This document shows positions 8,488 to 17,841 of a stretch of DNA of 64,000 nt, piece after piece. Origin of the DNA: Butyrivibrio fibrisolvens (GTDB taxonomy: Bacteria; Bacillota; Clostridia; Lachnospirales; Lachnospiraceae); NCBI RefSeq assembly GCF_037113525.1, contig NZ_CP146963.1, positions 1,798,001-1,862,000 on the forward strand. The letters are read 5' to 3'. The stretch's first letter is position 1. The number at the start of each line of letters is the position of its first letter. A model generated the notes under the pieces. That model was not told where the DNA came from. It saw only the letters and a program-made list of their open reading frames with translations, and made no database searches. A program made the translations under genes and the position numbers.

Positions 8488-9159
8488 ATGATTACTCCCG
8501 GAACGGAGAGGCTGATGTTAGAGTATACAAAGATTTATTCCAAGAAGTATCCGGACATTGCACTTAAAGTTATTCCAGGTCATTTCGTAACCCCAAATTC
8601 CCATATCAATTATTATATGGATATGACTACCATGAAGACCAGACAGTCAGAGGCGCGTGCTATTGCTATGGCTATGAGTCAGAGTTATATGGCTACCACA
8701 GTAATTGATACCATTATCTGCATGGATGGAACTGAGGTTATTGGTGCATATCTTGCAGATGAACTCTCCAAAGCCGGCATTTTATCAATGAACCGCCATA
8801 AGACAATCTATGTAGCTACTCCTGAGTACGATCAGGCTGGTCAGCTTATTTTCCGTGATAATATGCTTATGATGGTCAATGAAAAGCATGTTCTTTTACT
8901 TCTTGCGTCCATGACTACAGGTAAGACTGTATCAAGAGCGATAGAAGGAATTAAGTATTACGGCGGCCATGTGAGCGGTGTATCGACAATCTTCTCAGCA
9001 GGTACATCTGTTGCCGGACATGAGATCAATGCTCTTTTCACAAAGGCAGACATCCCGGATTATATTTCTTATAGCCATGATAATTGCAAGATGTGTCAGG
9101 ATGGAACCAGAATTACTGCTATTTGTAATGGCTTCGGTTATTCTGAAGTAAGACACTAG
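8488..9159 (+). CDS. Phosphoribosyltransferase-like protein (orotate PRTase-related)
   Basis: The segment VIDTIICMDGTEVIGAYLADEL followed by a beta-strand pattern and GGHVSGVSTIFSAG resembles the phosphoribosyltransferase fold of orotate PRTase-like proteins common in Lachnospiraceae. A short Cys pair (CKMC) lies near the C terminus. The classic PRPP loop with two adjacent acidic residues is not obvious, so catalysis is uncertain. The start is chosen at ATG 8488 (223 residues, GAGG 9 nt upstream); ATG 8515 is an alternative. The ORF can be extended to TTG 8434, but that codon is the promoter's -35 box. It is a single-gene unit. Confidence 0.6.
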   Translation: MITPGTERLMLEYTKIYSKKYPDIALKVIPGHFVTPNSHINYYMDMTTMKTRQSEARAIAMAMSQSYMATTVIDTIICMDGTEVIGAYLADELSKAGILSMNRHKTIYVATPEYDQAGQLIFRDNMLMMVNEKHVLLLLASMTTGKTVSRAIEGIKYYGGHVSGVSTIFSAGTSVAGHEINALFTKADIPDYISYSHDNCKMCQDGTRITAICNGFGYSEVRH

Positions 9160-9204
9160 CACTTCTTCGGATTCTGAGTTTTCGAGAATAAGTCAGAAAG
9201 CGGC

Positions 9205-9233
9205 TTGACAAGATTAACAAAAAAGCGTACATT
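9205..9233 (+). promoter_or_regulatory. Strong sigma-A promoter for the Lys/Ala-rich gene
   Basis: TTGACA (9205-9210), 17 bp, TACATT (9228-9233): a full consensus -35 with ideal spacing, which suggests high expression of the small gene at 9322. Confidence 0.8.
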
Positions 9234-9321
9234 TTTCTTTGTAAACATATTCTTAAGAAAAATGTAGTTTAGAGCAAAGCCTGGTTTACTTTCGATAGGC
9301 TGCCTATGAGGAGGAAAAGTC

Positions 9322-9609
9322 ATGGCTCAGGTAAAGAAAACTGCAGCAAAACCAGCAGCTAAGAAGACAGCTGCAAAAAAGCCTGCTGCTAAGAAAGCAG
9401 CAACAACAGTAAAGACCAAGATCGAGCTTCAGTACGCTGACAAGAACATTTCTTACGATGATATCGTAAAGAACGCTAAGAATTATTGGGTTAAGACCCT
9501 TGGTAAAGCAGCAGCGGATCTTAAGACGATCGATCTTTATGTAAAGCCGGAAGAGAACAGAGTTTATTATGTTGCTAACGGCAAGGAAGTTGGTTCATTC
9601 GAATTGTAA
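9322..9609 (+). CDS. DUF6465-like small protein with histone H1-like basic tail
   Basis: A 95-residue protein. Residues 1-32 are a Lys/Ala/Pro tail (KKTAAKPAAKKTAAKKPAAK pattern) like the C-tail of histone H1 or the tails of HU-like proteins. Residues 33-95 form a compact domain (KIELQYADKNISYDDIVKNAK...YVKPEENRVYYVANGKEVGSFEL). I associate this with the DUF6465 family of Clostridia. The tail suggests nucleic-acid binding, but the folded part has no known function. AGGAGG lies before ATG, and there is a consensus promoter and a strong terminator, so it is probably an abundant monocistronic protein. Confidence 0.8.
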   Translation: MAQVKKTAAKPAAKKTAAKKPAAKKAATTVKTKIELQYADKNISYDDIVKNAKNYWVKTLGKAAADLKTIDLYVKPEENRVYYVANGKEVGSFEL

Positions 9610-9622
9610 TATGTATTTTGGC

Positions 9623-9655
9623 AAAAGACTGGAGAGTGTTCTTCAGTCTTTTTTT
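9623..9655 (+). terminator. Terminator after the DUF6465-like gene
   Basis: Stem AAAGACTGgAGA / TCTtCAGTCTTT with a short loop, followed by a T-run to 9655. Confidence 0.9.
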
Positions 9656-9682
9656 GCTGTTAAAAAAAGTGCACAATTAGCG

Positions 9683-9786
9683 GAAACGAAATTCGTCATT
9701 TTCGTTTCTTGTTAATTTATCAGCATATTAGTACAATGATATTAAGAAACGATAAATTTTCAAAACGTTTCCTTTTGGGTTACAAT
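9683..9786 (+). promoter_or_regulatory. Two inverted-repeat operators and promoter of the GH2 operon
   Basis: Operator 1: GAAACGAAA (9683-9691) and TTTCGTTTC (9700-9708). Operator 2: GAAACG (9746-9751) and CGTTTC (9766-9771). Both use the same GAAACG half-site. Operator 2 covers the -35 region (TTTTCA, 9757-9762) of a promoter whose -10 is TACAAT (9781-9786). This layout is typical of LacI-family or similar repressors of sugar operons. No regulator gene is adjacent. Confidence 0.6.
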
Positions 9787-9841
9787 CGGTTTTTTCTCAA
9801 GATATAAAAATGTTTTATAGGGAAGATGAAAGAGGTGCCAA

Positions 9842-12376
9842 TTGAGGCTGAATATTCCATTTAACGATAACTGGAAGTTTACAGATAAGTACAGGGATGA
9901 TATTTGTACAGACGCATTTGATGAAAAAGATATGGAGACTGTACGTATTCCACATACACTGGCGGTTACGGATCTGCATTATTTTGATGAGTCAGTATAT
10001 CAGAAGGTTTGCGGATATCGTAAGACTTTTAAGGCAGATCCTGCATGGAAGGGATCAAAGATCATCCTTCATTTTGAGGGCGTTGCACATGTGGCGCAGG
10101 TGTTTATTAATGGAGAGTCTGTGTGCAGCCATGGAAGCGGATATACAGCCTTCGATGCCGATATTACAGATCATATAAAGTACGAGGGTGACAATGTTCT
10201 TTCCCTGAAAGTATCAGGAACAGAAGAAGACAATGTACCGCCTTTTGGACATGTTGTTGACTACATGACATATACAGGTATCTATAGACCTGTTTCACTT
10301 GAGATAAGACCTGAGAACTATATAAAAGATATATTCGTTAGAGGGCTTATCCCAAAGGGATATACATATGATGAAAGCAGTCTGTCCGGCAGTAAGACAG
10401 TAGCTGAAGTTAAGGCAGATATAACTCTGGATCATGAAGATAAAAATCTGTTAGTAAAGCTTAGTCTTAAGAGATTTACGGATGAGAAGCTTGCTGCAGA
10501 TGAAAAGGTTCCGGAAAAGCTTAGATGCGCATTTGATGCTTGCTGCGATAATGTATCATCCGATTCGTATTTTAAAGAAACTGAGCTTGGAACAGCGCAG
10601 ATGGATGGGAAGACAAAGGGAATAAAGCACCGCACGCTTCCTGTATCTTTGTGGGATGTCTTGCATCCTGCAATGTATGTTCTTGAAATCCAGCTCCTTA
10701 ATGGTACTGATGTTATTGATGAAAAAGAAGTAAGATTCGGATTCAGGAAGACATATTTTAGGCGCGACGGCTTTTATCTTAACGGAAGAAAGTTCAGGAT
10801 AAGAGGACTTAACAGACATCAGAGCTATCCGTATGCTGGTTATGCAATGCCAAAGTCAATGCAGATCATGGATGCTGATATCCTCAGAAATGAGCTTTCG
10901 CTTAATGCGGTAAGGACTTCTCACTATCCTCAGTCACATGATTTCATATCAAGATGTGATGAGCTTGGACTTCTTGTATTTATGGAGTTCCCTGGCTGGC
11001 AGCATATTGGAGATAATAAGTGGAAGGATCAGGCCCTTGTAAATCTTGAAGAGATGATCACCCAGTATAGAAATCATGCAAGCCTTATGCTCTGGGGCGT
11101 AAGGATTAATGAATCTTCTGATGATGACGAGTTTTATGTAAGGACTAATGATCTTGCTCACAGCCTTGATGACAGCAGACAGACAGGCGGTGTAAGAGCC
11201 AAAGATCATAGCCATCTTCTGGAAGATGTTTATACCTATAATGACTTTTCTCATAATGGTTCAAATCCCGGATGTGCGCCACGTAAGAAGATTACAAATG
11301 ATGACGGGCATGCATATCTTATAACAGAATATAATGGTCACATGTTCCCTTGTAAGAGCTTTGACACAGAAGACAGACGATCAGAGCATGCCATAAGACA
11401 TGCAAGAGTTATCGACAGGGTCGCATCATATGATGATATCGCAGGCTCTTTTGGCTGGTGTATGTTTGATTACAATACTCACAAGGATTTTGGATCAGGC
11501 GATCGTATCTGCTATCACGGCGTTATGGATATGTTCAGGAATCCAAAGCTTGCAGCGGCTGTTTATGAAAGTCAGAGAGATGAACATCCGGTTCTTGAGA
11601 TCTCATCCTCAATGGATATAGGAGAGCATGACGAATGCATAAGAGGTGATGTATGGATGATCACCAATGCTGATAGTGTCAGATTTTATAAAAACGATAT
11701 ATTCATTCATGAATATAAGAAAGAAGATTCACCTTTTGGCAACATAGCTCATGGACCACTTCTTATCGATGATTATATTGGTGATCAGATAAGAGACACG
11801 GAAAAAGAGTCCTATAGTAAGAGTCAGTGCGATGATATCAAGTATCTTATGAACAGGGCAGCAAGATTTGGAATGGGCGGCATCGGCGTTAAGGGAATGC
11901 TCAAAGCCGGTAAGCTCCTTACGATCAAGCATATGTCCTTCGAAGATGCAACAAGATTATATAATAAGTATATAGGTGACTGGGGCGGCAAATCCACAGA
12001 ATTCAAGTTTGAAGCAATAAAGGATGGCAAGGTCGTTAAAACGGTTGTTAAGTCACCTTCAGTAAGCCTTAAACTTGATATAAGGGTGGATCATACAGAA
12101 CTTGTAGAAGATGAAACTTATGATGTTGCAGCTGTCAGGATCAGGGCGGTTGATCAGAATGGAAACGTAGCTCCTTTTGCCAACGAGCCTGTATCATTCT
12201 CGGTATCAGGACCTGCTGAGATTTACGGACCGTCACTTGTATCACTGCAAGGCGGAATGGGCGGATGCTACATAAGAACAACGGGAGAGAGTGGCAAGGC
12301 GCAGCTTAAGATCAAAACAGCGTTTGATGAAAAGGAAATTGATTTTGACGTATCTGCTTTGGGCAAAGCTGAATAA
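9842..12376 (+). CDS. Glycoside hydrolase family 2 (beta-galactosidase/glucuronidase type)
   Basis: 844 residues, no signal peptide, so cytoplasmic. An N-terminal sugar-binding jelly roll (1-180), an immunoglobulin-like domain (about 180-300), a TIM barrel (about 300-590) and a C-terminal Ig-like region (about 740-840). RIRGLNRHQSYPYAGYAMP is the GH2 barrel entry. The acid/base is probably E424 in WGVRINES, and the nucleophile E496 in ITEYNGHMFP. The spacing of 72 residues fits GH2 retaining enzymes. The start is TTG with AAAGAGG upstream; no ATG is available nearby. It heads an operon with a GT-B-like protein and a GPH transporter, so it probably acts on an imported glycoside. The exact sugar cannot be told. 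Confidence 0.88.
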   Translation: MRLNIPFNDNWKFTDKYRDDICTDAFDEKDMETVRIPHTLAVTDLHYFDESVYQKVCGYRKTFKADPAWKGSKIILHFEGVAHVAQVFINGESVCSHGSGYTAFDADITDHIKYEGDNVLSLKVSGTEEDNVPPFGHVVDYMTYTGIYRPVSLEIRPENYIKDIFVRGLIPKGYTYDESSLSGSKTVAEVKADITLDHEDKNLLVKLSLKRFTDEKLAADEKVPEKLRCAFDACCDNVSSDSYFKETELGTAQMDGKTKGIKHRTLPVSLWDVLHPAMYVLEIQLLNGTDVIDEKEVRFGFRKTYFRRDGFYLNGRKFRIRGLNRHQSYPYAGYAMPKSMQIMDADILRNELSLNAVRTSHYPQSHDFISRCDELGLLVFMEFPGWQHIGDNKWKDQALVNLEEMITQYRNHASLMLWGVRINESSDDDEFYVRTNDLAHSLDDSRQTGGVRAKDHSHLLEDVYTYNDFSHNGSNPGCAPRKKITNDDGHAYLITEYNGHMFPCKSFDTEDRRSEHAIRHARVIDRVASYDDIAGSFGWCMFDYNTHKDFGSGDRICYHGVMDMFRNPKLAAAVYESQRDEHPVLEISSSMDIGEHDECIRGDVWMITNADSVRFYKNDIFIHEYKKEDSPFGNIAHGPLLIDDYIGDQIRDTEKESYSKSQCDDIKYLMNRAARFGMGGIGVKGMLKAGKLLTIKHMSFEDATRLYNKYIGDWGGKSTEFKFEAIKDGKVVKTVVKSPSVSLKLDIRVDHTELVEDETYDVAAVRIRAVDQNGNVAPFANEPVSFSVSGPAEIYGPSLVSLQGGMGGCYIRTTGESGKAQLKIKTAFDEKEIDFDVSALGKAE

Positions 12377-12393
12377 GAAAAGCGTAAAGATAG

Positions 12394-12444
12394 TTAAACG
12401 CAATAAAAGTTAAAACGTAATAAAAGTAAAAACGTAATAAAAAG
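12394..12444 (+). repeat. Three tandem AT-rich repeats between operon genes
   Basis: Three imperfect copies of a 15-18-bp unit (TTAAAACGTAATAAAAG) in the 92-bp gap between the GH2 gene and the next gene. It is a spacer repeat without an obvious function; the copy number could vary between strains. Confidence 0.7.
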
Positions 12445-12468
12445 AAAATATTAAAAGGAAGGTGCCAT

Positions 12469-13944
12469 ATGGCAGACAAAGCAAAGGTTATCTTTGGTAA
12501 CGAGATGCCTCCAAGGACTTACAAAAGTGCTGTTAAAACAAAGATCAAAAATGCAAAAAAATACGGTGATGATTCAGGTGTATTATATGATGTGAAAATA
12601 GTAGAGAATCCGTACATTGGACCATCACTTGGAGTGTCTGATATAAGAGTTGCTGAGGGAAAAGGCGATACTTCTTTTGACACAGAAAAGGGAATAATAG
12701 TAGGAAACATAAGAATGGGATTTGGCCACTACCGTATCTCGATGGCGATGGCTTCAGCGGCTAAAGCTCTTGGATACAAGCCTTACTGGCTTGACCTTAA
12801 CTCTTTTCCTACAACGACCTGTACTAAGCTTATAAGCGGCCAGAACGAGCTCTATTCACTTGGATCAAGATTGTCCAAGAACCCTGTGTTCAACAAGCTT
12901 GTATGGGAGCCGGTTAACTACGAACTGTTCAGAAGACTTTCATATAACTGCACAGATCAGAAGAATGCAGAGCTTATGGCTCCTGTGTATAGAAATATTC
13001 CAAAAGATATACCTGTTATCGGAACTCATGTATGGCCTGCACAGGCGGCAATACATGCAGGAATGAAGTATGTTGTCAATGCGATTCCTGATAACTGGCC
13101 TATGGCGCTTCACCTTTCTGAGGGCAGTGTTCATACGATCCAGACTTATAATTCTTACCAGGGTTACAGGATTCTTAACGGAATGAATGGCAAGAAGGTA
13201 TGTAGTCCTATGCCGTCAGATGCGCTTAAGTATACAGGTCATTACATTGATTATGAACTTGTAGAGAATATCGAAGCTGACTGTAAGGCAAGAATTGATA
13301 GAAAGAAAAATGGTAAGCCTACAAGATTCCTTCTTACAATAGGCGGAGCCGGTGCCCAGAAGGAGATCTTTGCCGGCATCATCAAGCACCTTATTCCTCT
13401 GGTTAATAAGGGTAAGGCTGCTTTATATGTCAACGTTGGCGATTACAGAAATGTTTGGGATGAGCTTATAGCAGAGATTCCCGGCATGAGAGAGCTTTCT
13501 TTCGAACATATGAACAATTGGTCAGAGACAGAAAGCTTTGCGGCTAAAGCTCTTGATCCTGAAAATGAGATCACAGGCATTCACGGTTTTTACCATGAAA
13601 ATATCTTCGAAGCAGTATATGCGACCAATCTTCTTATGAGAAGCTGTGATGTACTAGTTACTAAACCTTCAGAACTTGCGTTCTATCCGGTTCCTAAGCT
13701 CTTTATAAGGCGAGTAGGTAAGCACGAAATGTGGGGGGCTATTCACTCTGCGGAAGTTGGCGACGGTACACTCGAATGCCGTGATATGGGTCACACTATA
13801 CAGATGCTTAACATGTTCCTCTGGGATGGACACTTCCTTGAAGATATGTGTGTGAACATCATGAACAACAAAAAGGCCGGTCTTTATGACGGCGCAATGA
13901 ACGTAGTAAAAATTGCTATGGGGTTAAAAAATAGCGATAAATGA
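12469..13944 (+). CDS. GT-B-fold glycosyltransferase-like protein of unknown specificity
   Basis: A 491-residue soluble protein. Residues about 78-105 (VGNIRMGFGHYRISMAMASAAKALGY) resemble the N-terminal glycine/histidine loop of MurG- and MGDG-synthase-like GT-B enzymes. LLTIGGAGAQKE (about 285-296) looks like the inter-domain nucleotide loop, and VTKPSELAFYPVPKLF (about 400-415) like the C-terminal sugar-nucleotide site. I infer a glycosyltransferase or glycoside phosphorylase-like enzyme. It sits between a GH2 hydrolase and a sugar transporter, which points to handling an imported glycoside rather than envelope synthesis. AAGGAGG-like site before ATG. No named family could be assigned with confidence. 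Confidence 0.6.
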   Translation: MADKAKVIFGNEMPPRTYKSAVKTKIKNAKKYGDDSGVLYDVKIVENPYIGPSLGVSDIRVAEGKGDTSFDTEKGIIVGNIRMGFGHYRISMAMASAAKALGYKPYWLDLNSFPTTTCTKLISGQNELYSLGSRLSKNPVFNKLVWEPVNYELFRRLSYNCTDQKNAELMAPVYRNIPKDIPVIGTHVWPAQAAIHAGMKYVVNAIPDNWPMALHLSEGSVHTIQTYNSYQGYRILNGMNGKKVCSPMPSDALKYTGHYIDYELVENIEADCKARIDRKKNGKPTRFLLTIGGAGAQKEIFAGIIKHLIPLVNKGKAALYVNVGDYRNVWDELIAEIPGMRELSFEHMNNWSETESFAAKALDPENEITGIHGFYHENIFEAVYATNLLMRSCDVLVTKPSELAFYPVPKLFIRRVGKHEMWGAIHSAEVGDGTLECRDMGHTIQMLNMFLWDGHFLEDMCVNIMNNKKAGLYDGAMNVVKIAMGLKNSDK

Positions 13945-13990
13945 TCTATGAAAACCTGGTAAAAAGGTTAAATGAAGAGAGGGAAAATAT

Positions 13991-15400
13991 ATGAAACAGT
14001 TAAAACCTATTACTAACAAACTATTATGGATATTTGCAGTGGGCCAGTTCGGATGGAGCCTTCTTTCAGGTATTGTTGGAAACTGGATGGTTTACTACTA
14101 TACGGGAACACCAAGTGCGGACAGTCCTAACACAGGACTTTTTGCATCTGGTATTACACAGAGCCCTATTCTTTTCAAGCTGACACTTTTTGGTCTTGTA
14201 CTTGCTGCAGGACGTATCTTTGATGCTATTACTGATCCTCTTATTGCAGGATGGTCAGACAGAGCATGTTATAAGGGCGGCAGAAGAATTCCTTTCATGC
14301 GTGCTATGGCTATTCCTTTTGCAGTTATTACTATAGCTCTTTTTACAGTACCTCAGACTTCAAATATTGCGCTTAACGACACTGCACTTTTTGTTCTTCT
14401 GATGGTATTCTATCTGTTCATGACAATGTTCTGTACACCTTACAATGCGCTTATCGCAGAGCTTGGTGACACACAGCAGCACAGGATTAATGTTTCAACA
14501 TACATTTCATTCACATTTATCGTTGGTCAGAGTATTTCATTTCTTCTTCCAAATGTGGCAGGAGCGCTTGAGGGATCATTTGGTCAGGCAGGTTCCATCA
14601 GAATGGCTGTAGCTATCATGTCAGCTATTGCCTGCGTAGCTATGCTGTTCCCTGCTTTCTACATCAAGGAGAGAGATTATATCGATTCCAAACCCAGTGA
14701 AACAAAGCCTTTTAAATCACTTATCAATACATTCTCAAATGGTCAGTTCAGACGTTTTGTTTACAGCGATGTGATTTATTTCTTTGCACTTACTCTGTTC
14801 CAGACAGGACTTCCTTTCTATGAGACCAAGCTCATGGAGATTCCTGATACAATGACATTTACATTAACAGCTACAATGACAGCCATCAGTGTATGTCTTT
14901 ATCCTCTTGTTAATATTCTTGCCAAGAAGATTGGTAAGAAGAGCCTTATCATTACAGGCTTCTTTACATACTGCATCGTATTCCTCATTACTTCTATATG
15001 CGGTGTGGGTGTACAGTGGGGCTTCATCGTTGCTGTTACAGCTGCAGTTCCTATGGCTATCCTTGGAATCCTTCCTCAGGCCTGTGTTGCTGACGTTGCA
15101 GAGTGCACAAGACTTGAGACAGGCGAAGACAGATCCGGAATGTTCTTTGCGGCAAGAACCTTTGCTTTCAAGATGGGACAAGCCCTTGCAATGGTTGTAT
15201 TTACAACTATCACAGCGATTGATACAGAAGACAACCTTTCGTCAGGCCTTGTAACACTTTCAGAGGTTAAGCAGTGCTACAGAACAACAGCAATTGTTGC
15301 GCTTATTACATGTTTTGTTGGCGCAGTTCTGTTCTTCAGCTTCAATGAAAAGATGATCCTTGGCAAGATTAAAGAGCTCAAAGGAAGCGACGAAATCTGA
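13991..15400 (+). CDS. GPH-family (glycoside-pentoside-hexuronide) sugar:cation symporter
   Basis: 469 residues with about 12 membrane helices. The GPH/MFS_2 signature is clear: AAGRIFDAITDPLIAGWSDR then GGRRIPFMRAMAIPF (about residues 75-110). These symporters take up glycosides, disaccharides or hexuronides with Na+ or H+. It is the last gene of the operon with the GH2 hydrolase, so transporter and hydrolase very likely share a substrate. A loop of about 20 residues rich in Ser/Pro/Asn after helix 1 (TGTPSADSPNTG) is longer than usual. Confidence 0.88.
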   Translation: MKQLKPITNKLLWIFAVGQFGWSLLSGIVGNWMVYYYTGTPSADSPNTGLFASGITQSPILFKLTLFGLVLAAGRIFDAITDPLIAGWSDRACYKGGRRIPFMRAMAIPFAVITIALFTVPQTSNIALNDTALFVLLMVFYLFMTMFCTPYNALIAELGDTQQHRINVSTYISFTFIVGQSISFLLPNVAGALEGSFGQAGSIRMAVAIMSAIACVAMLFPAFYIKERDYIDSKPSETKPFKSLINTFSNGQFRRFVYSDVIYFFALTLFQTGLPFYETKLMEIPDTMTFTLTATMTAISVCLYPLVNILAKKIGKKSLIITGFFTYCIVFLITSICGVGVQWGFIVAVTAAVPMAILGILPQACVADVAECTRLETGEDRSGMFFAARTFAFKMGQALAMVVFTTITAIDTEDNLSSGLVTLSEVKQCYRTTAIVALITCFVGAVLFFSFNEKMILGKIKELKGSDEI

Positions 15401-15424
15401 TAAAGAGATAAAAAGATAAAAAAG

Positions 15425-15482
15425 ATGCGGGTGACCGAGGCTTGAAAATAAAAAGCAAAGCTTTGGACACCCGTATTTTTTA
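15425..15482 (+). terminator. Terminator of the sugar operon
   Basis: ATGCGGGTG pairs with CACCCGTAT across a 34-nt loop region that holds a second short pairing (AGGCTT/AAGCTT), followed by TTTTTT. Confidence 0.8.
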
Positions 15483-15626
15483 AAAAATAGAACAATACCA
15501 AAATATAATAAAATATGTATGTAATAAAGTTATTTGTGGTATAATTAATAAGTACATCGTGTTTTTGAGATGTGCTTGATTGGTGGCGTTAACTAATAAT
15601 TCAAATTACTTTTTGGAGGGTACAAC

Positions 15627-16580
15627 ATGTTTTGTGGAAATTGTGGAGCACAGGTTCCGGATGGATCAACAGTTTGTCCTAATTGCGGCGCAGCAATGGC
15701 ACCAAAGGCACAGGCACCTAATATGAATCAGGGCGCTCAGTATCAGAGTCCTCAGTTTCAGAATCCGCAGGGAGGTTTTCCTAATCAGGGAGTTCCTGCA
15801 GGAAATGCACCTAAGAAGGGTAACGGTAAGCTGATCGGCATAATAGCCGCTTGTGTTGTAGTTGTTGCACTTATCATTTTCTGTGTTGTAAAGTTTGCCG
15901 GTGGATCAGGGCCTAAGGGTACGTATACAAACGGAATTATTACGATTAAATTTGAAGGCGGACGCATGAGCCTTATAGAAGAAGAGTCCGAGATTTCTTT
16001 CAAGTATAAGATGAAGAAAAAAAATATTATAGTAGATATTGAATCTACCACAGTCTCTGACAATTTCTGGGAATATATAGCGGATGAGTATGGCGTTGAT
16101 GAGGATGATCTTGAAGATATGCTTGAAGATGATGCTGATTACGATGATTTATCTGAGGCTTTATATAAGGCATATAAAGATGATGATGGAGAAGCCCTTG
16201 GAGAGTATCTCGTTAAAGAAACTCCTTTTGATGACAAATTAGAATATAACCAAAAGAAAAACTATATAGAGATGGATAGTGGTACTATACTTTATTATGC
16301 GGAAAATTATAAAAAAGGACCAAGTGGCAAGTATACTAATAAAGAAGATGATGATAAGACACTTTCCTTTAAGAATGGTAAAGCTACTTATGACGATGAT
16401 GGCGATGATGAAGAATTTACTTATTATTGCTATGTAGATAAGAAAGATAATGTTTTCGTAGTCTTTTATGGAGAAGACTTTTATGATTCTGATTTCTACA
16501 AAGATCATTATACAAGAGAGTTCGAGTATAACACCAAAAAAGATAAGTTCGAAATTGGCGATGCAGAATACAAAAAGTAA
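15627..16580 (+). CDS. Zinc-ribbon, single-TM protein with acidic extracellular domain (paralogue 1)
   Basis: 317 residues. An N-terminal zinc ribbon (C3, C6, C17, C20 in CGNCGAQVPDG and CPNCGAAM), a Gln/Asn/Pro-rich linker, and one membrane helix at about 69-90, so the ribbon is cytoplasmic and the remainder outside. The outer part is very acidic, with two related beta segments each starting with a GxYT motif (GPKGTYTNG, GPSGKYTNK), suggesting an internal repeat. Function unknown. The next gene is a clear paralogue, a local duplication. The DNA starts of the two genes are nearly identical over the first 13 codons. AGGAGG-like site TTGGAGGG before ATG. Confidence 0.8.
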   Translation: MFCGNCGAQVPDGSTVCPNCGAAMAPKAQAPNMNQGAQYQSPQFQNPQGGFPNQGVPAGNAPKKGNGKLIGIIAACVVVVALIIFCVVKFAGGSGPKGTYTNGIITIKFEGGRMSLIEEESEISFKYKMKKKNIIVDIESTTVSDNFWEYIADEYGVDEDDLEDMLEDDADYDDLSEALYKAYKDDDGEALGEYLVKETPFDDKLEYNQKKNYIEMDSGTILYYAENYKKGPSGKYTNKEDDDKTLSFKNGKATYDDDGDDEEFTYYCYVDKKDNVFVVFYGEDFYDSDFYKDHYTREFEYNTKKDKFEIGDAEYKK

Positions 16581-16612
16581 TATTCAGGCAAATTGAATAG
16601 TAGTTGATCATA

Positions 16613-16653
16613 ACGGTGCCAAGGCATTTGAAAATGTCCTGGCACCGTTTTTT
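16613..16653 (+). terminator. Terminator between the zinc-ribbon paralogues
   Basis: CGGTGCCAaGG...CCTGGCACCG stem with an inner CATTT/AATG pairing, followed by TTTTTT. The two paralogues are therefore separate transcription units. Confidence 0.9.
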
Positions 16654-16802
16654 GACCAAATGTTTTGAGGATTTGATAAGTTTTTATTAGAAAAATGTTA
16701 CGGGGATTGCAATAATAAAAGGCGTAAACCATTGCTATAAAGCCTGATATGTGCTAAAGTTAACGTTGGCTTAAAAAATCAACATACATGGAGGAAAGAA
16801 AA

Positions 16803-17666
16803 ATGTTTTGTGGAAATTGTGGAGCACAGGTTCCGGACGGAGCAGCAGTATGCCCAAATTGTGGAGCTCAGATGGCAGCTAAGACTCAGGCGCCTCAGAT
16901 GAATCAGGCGTTCCAGAATGCTGGAGCAAGAGCTGATGGAGTTGCAGGTGGTTCAGGCAATAACCTTGATGCTAAGAAGATTGGTATGATCGCAGCTGCA
17001 GTTGTTGCTGTACTTGTTCTCTTTTTTGTATTAAAGGGAATCTTTGGCGGTAGCGGATTAAAGGGAACTTATACAGATGGAAGTTCATTCATGACTTTCA
17101 AAGGTAATAAGGTTACTCTTACAGCAATGGGATATGAGATGACCATGAAATATAAGATCAAAGATGATGAAATCTTTTTTGATGCAAAATCACTTAAGTT
17201 AACTGATGATTGCAAGAAATATCTTGCGGATGAGCTTGACATGGATAAGGATGAAATCGAGGAAGAAATCGAAGATCTTAAGGATAGCATGGAATCTGAT
17301 GATGATGATGATGAGTCAGGTATTTCTTTCAAATATAATAAGAAAAAGAACATCATAACTATGGCTGGTGAGAAGTTTTATTATGCTGAAAACTTCAAAG
17401 CAGGTCCAAGTGGTAAATTCGTTTCTGACGATGATGATGAAATCTCTATCTCTTTCAAGAATGGTAAAGCTACATTCGATGATGACGGAGATAAGGAAAC
17501 ATTAGCGTACTATTGCTATGAAGATGATGATGATGATGAAGTTTATGTAGTCTTCTATGGTTATGAATTCCATGATTCAGAATTTTACGACAACTATAAC
17601 AAAACAAAAATTCTTATCAGTGATGATGAAATTGAAATCGGTAACACAACATTCGAGAAAGACTGA
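16803..17666 (+). CDS. Zinc-ribbon, single-TM protein with acidic extracellular domain (paralogue 2)
   Basis: 287 residues from ATG 16803. An in-frame ATG at 16788 is rejected because the GGAGG ribosome site lies between the two. Same layout as the preceding gene: zinc ribbon (MFCGNCGAQVPDG), linker, membrane helix at about 60-80, then an acidic outer domain with GLKGTYTDG and GPSGKFVSD. The most conserved block is the C-terminal half (FKNGKAT.DDDGD, YYCY, VYVVFYG.EF.DSEFY). Poly-Asp runs (DDDDDE) may bind cations; that is only a guess. Function unknown. Confidence 0.8.
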   Translation: MFCGNCGAQVPDGAAVCPNCGAQMAAKTQAPQMNQAFQNAGARADGVAGGSGNNLDAKKIGMIAAAVVAVLVLFFVLKGIFGGSGLKGTYTDGSSFMTFKGNKVTLTAMGYEMTMKYKIKDDEIFFDAKSLKLTDDCKKYLADELDMDKDEIEEEIEDLKDSMESDDDDDESGISFKYNKKKNIITMAGEKFYYAENFKAGPSGKFVSDDDDEISISFKNGKATFDDDGDKETLAYYCYEDDDDDEVYVVFYGYEFHDSEFYDNYNKTKILISDDEIEIGNTTFEKD

Positions 17667-17685
17667 TTGAATTAACCTGTTTATT

Positions 17686-17730
17686 ACGAGTCAGGTCAGG
17701 GCTAAAAGCCTTGATCTGACTCGTTTTTTT
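17686..17730 (+). terminator. Terminator after paralogue 2
   Basis: ACGAGTCAGgTCAgGGCT pairs with AGCCtTGAtCTGACTCGT around a 3-nt loop, followed by seven T. Confidence 0.92.
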
Positions 17731-17841
17731 ATTGCTCTGATTGGTGTGACATTTCTGTGATATATCCTCTGATATCATTAAATCAAGATAAGAAAAGAAA
17801 CCAAGTCAGCCGAGCTGAAACGCCGGAGATAGGAGATAATC

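Noticed and set aside
17731..17841. c-di-GMP (GEMM) riboswitch upstream of the small ORFs
   Set aside because: A small hairpin and GAAACGCCGG are present, but the conserved GEMM core is not matched.
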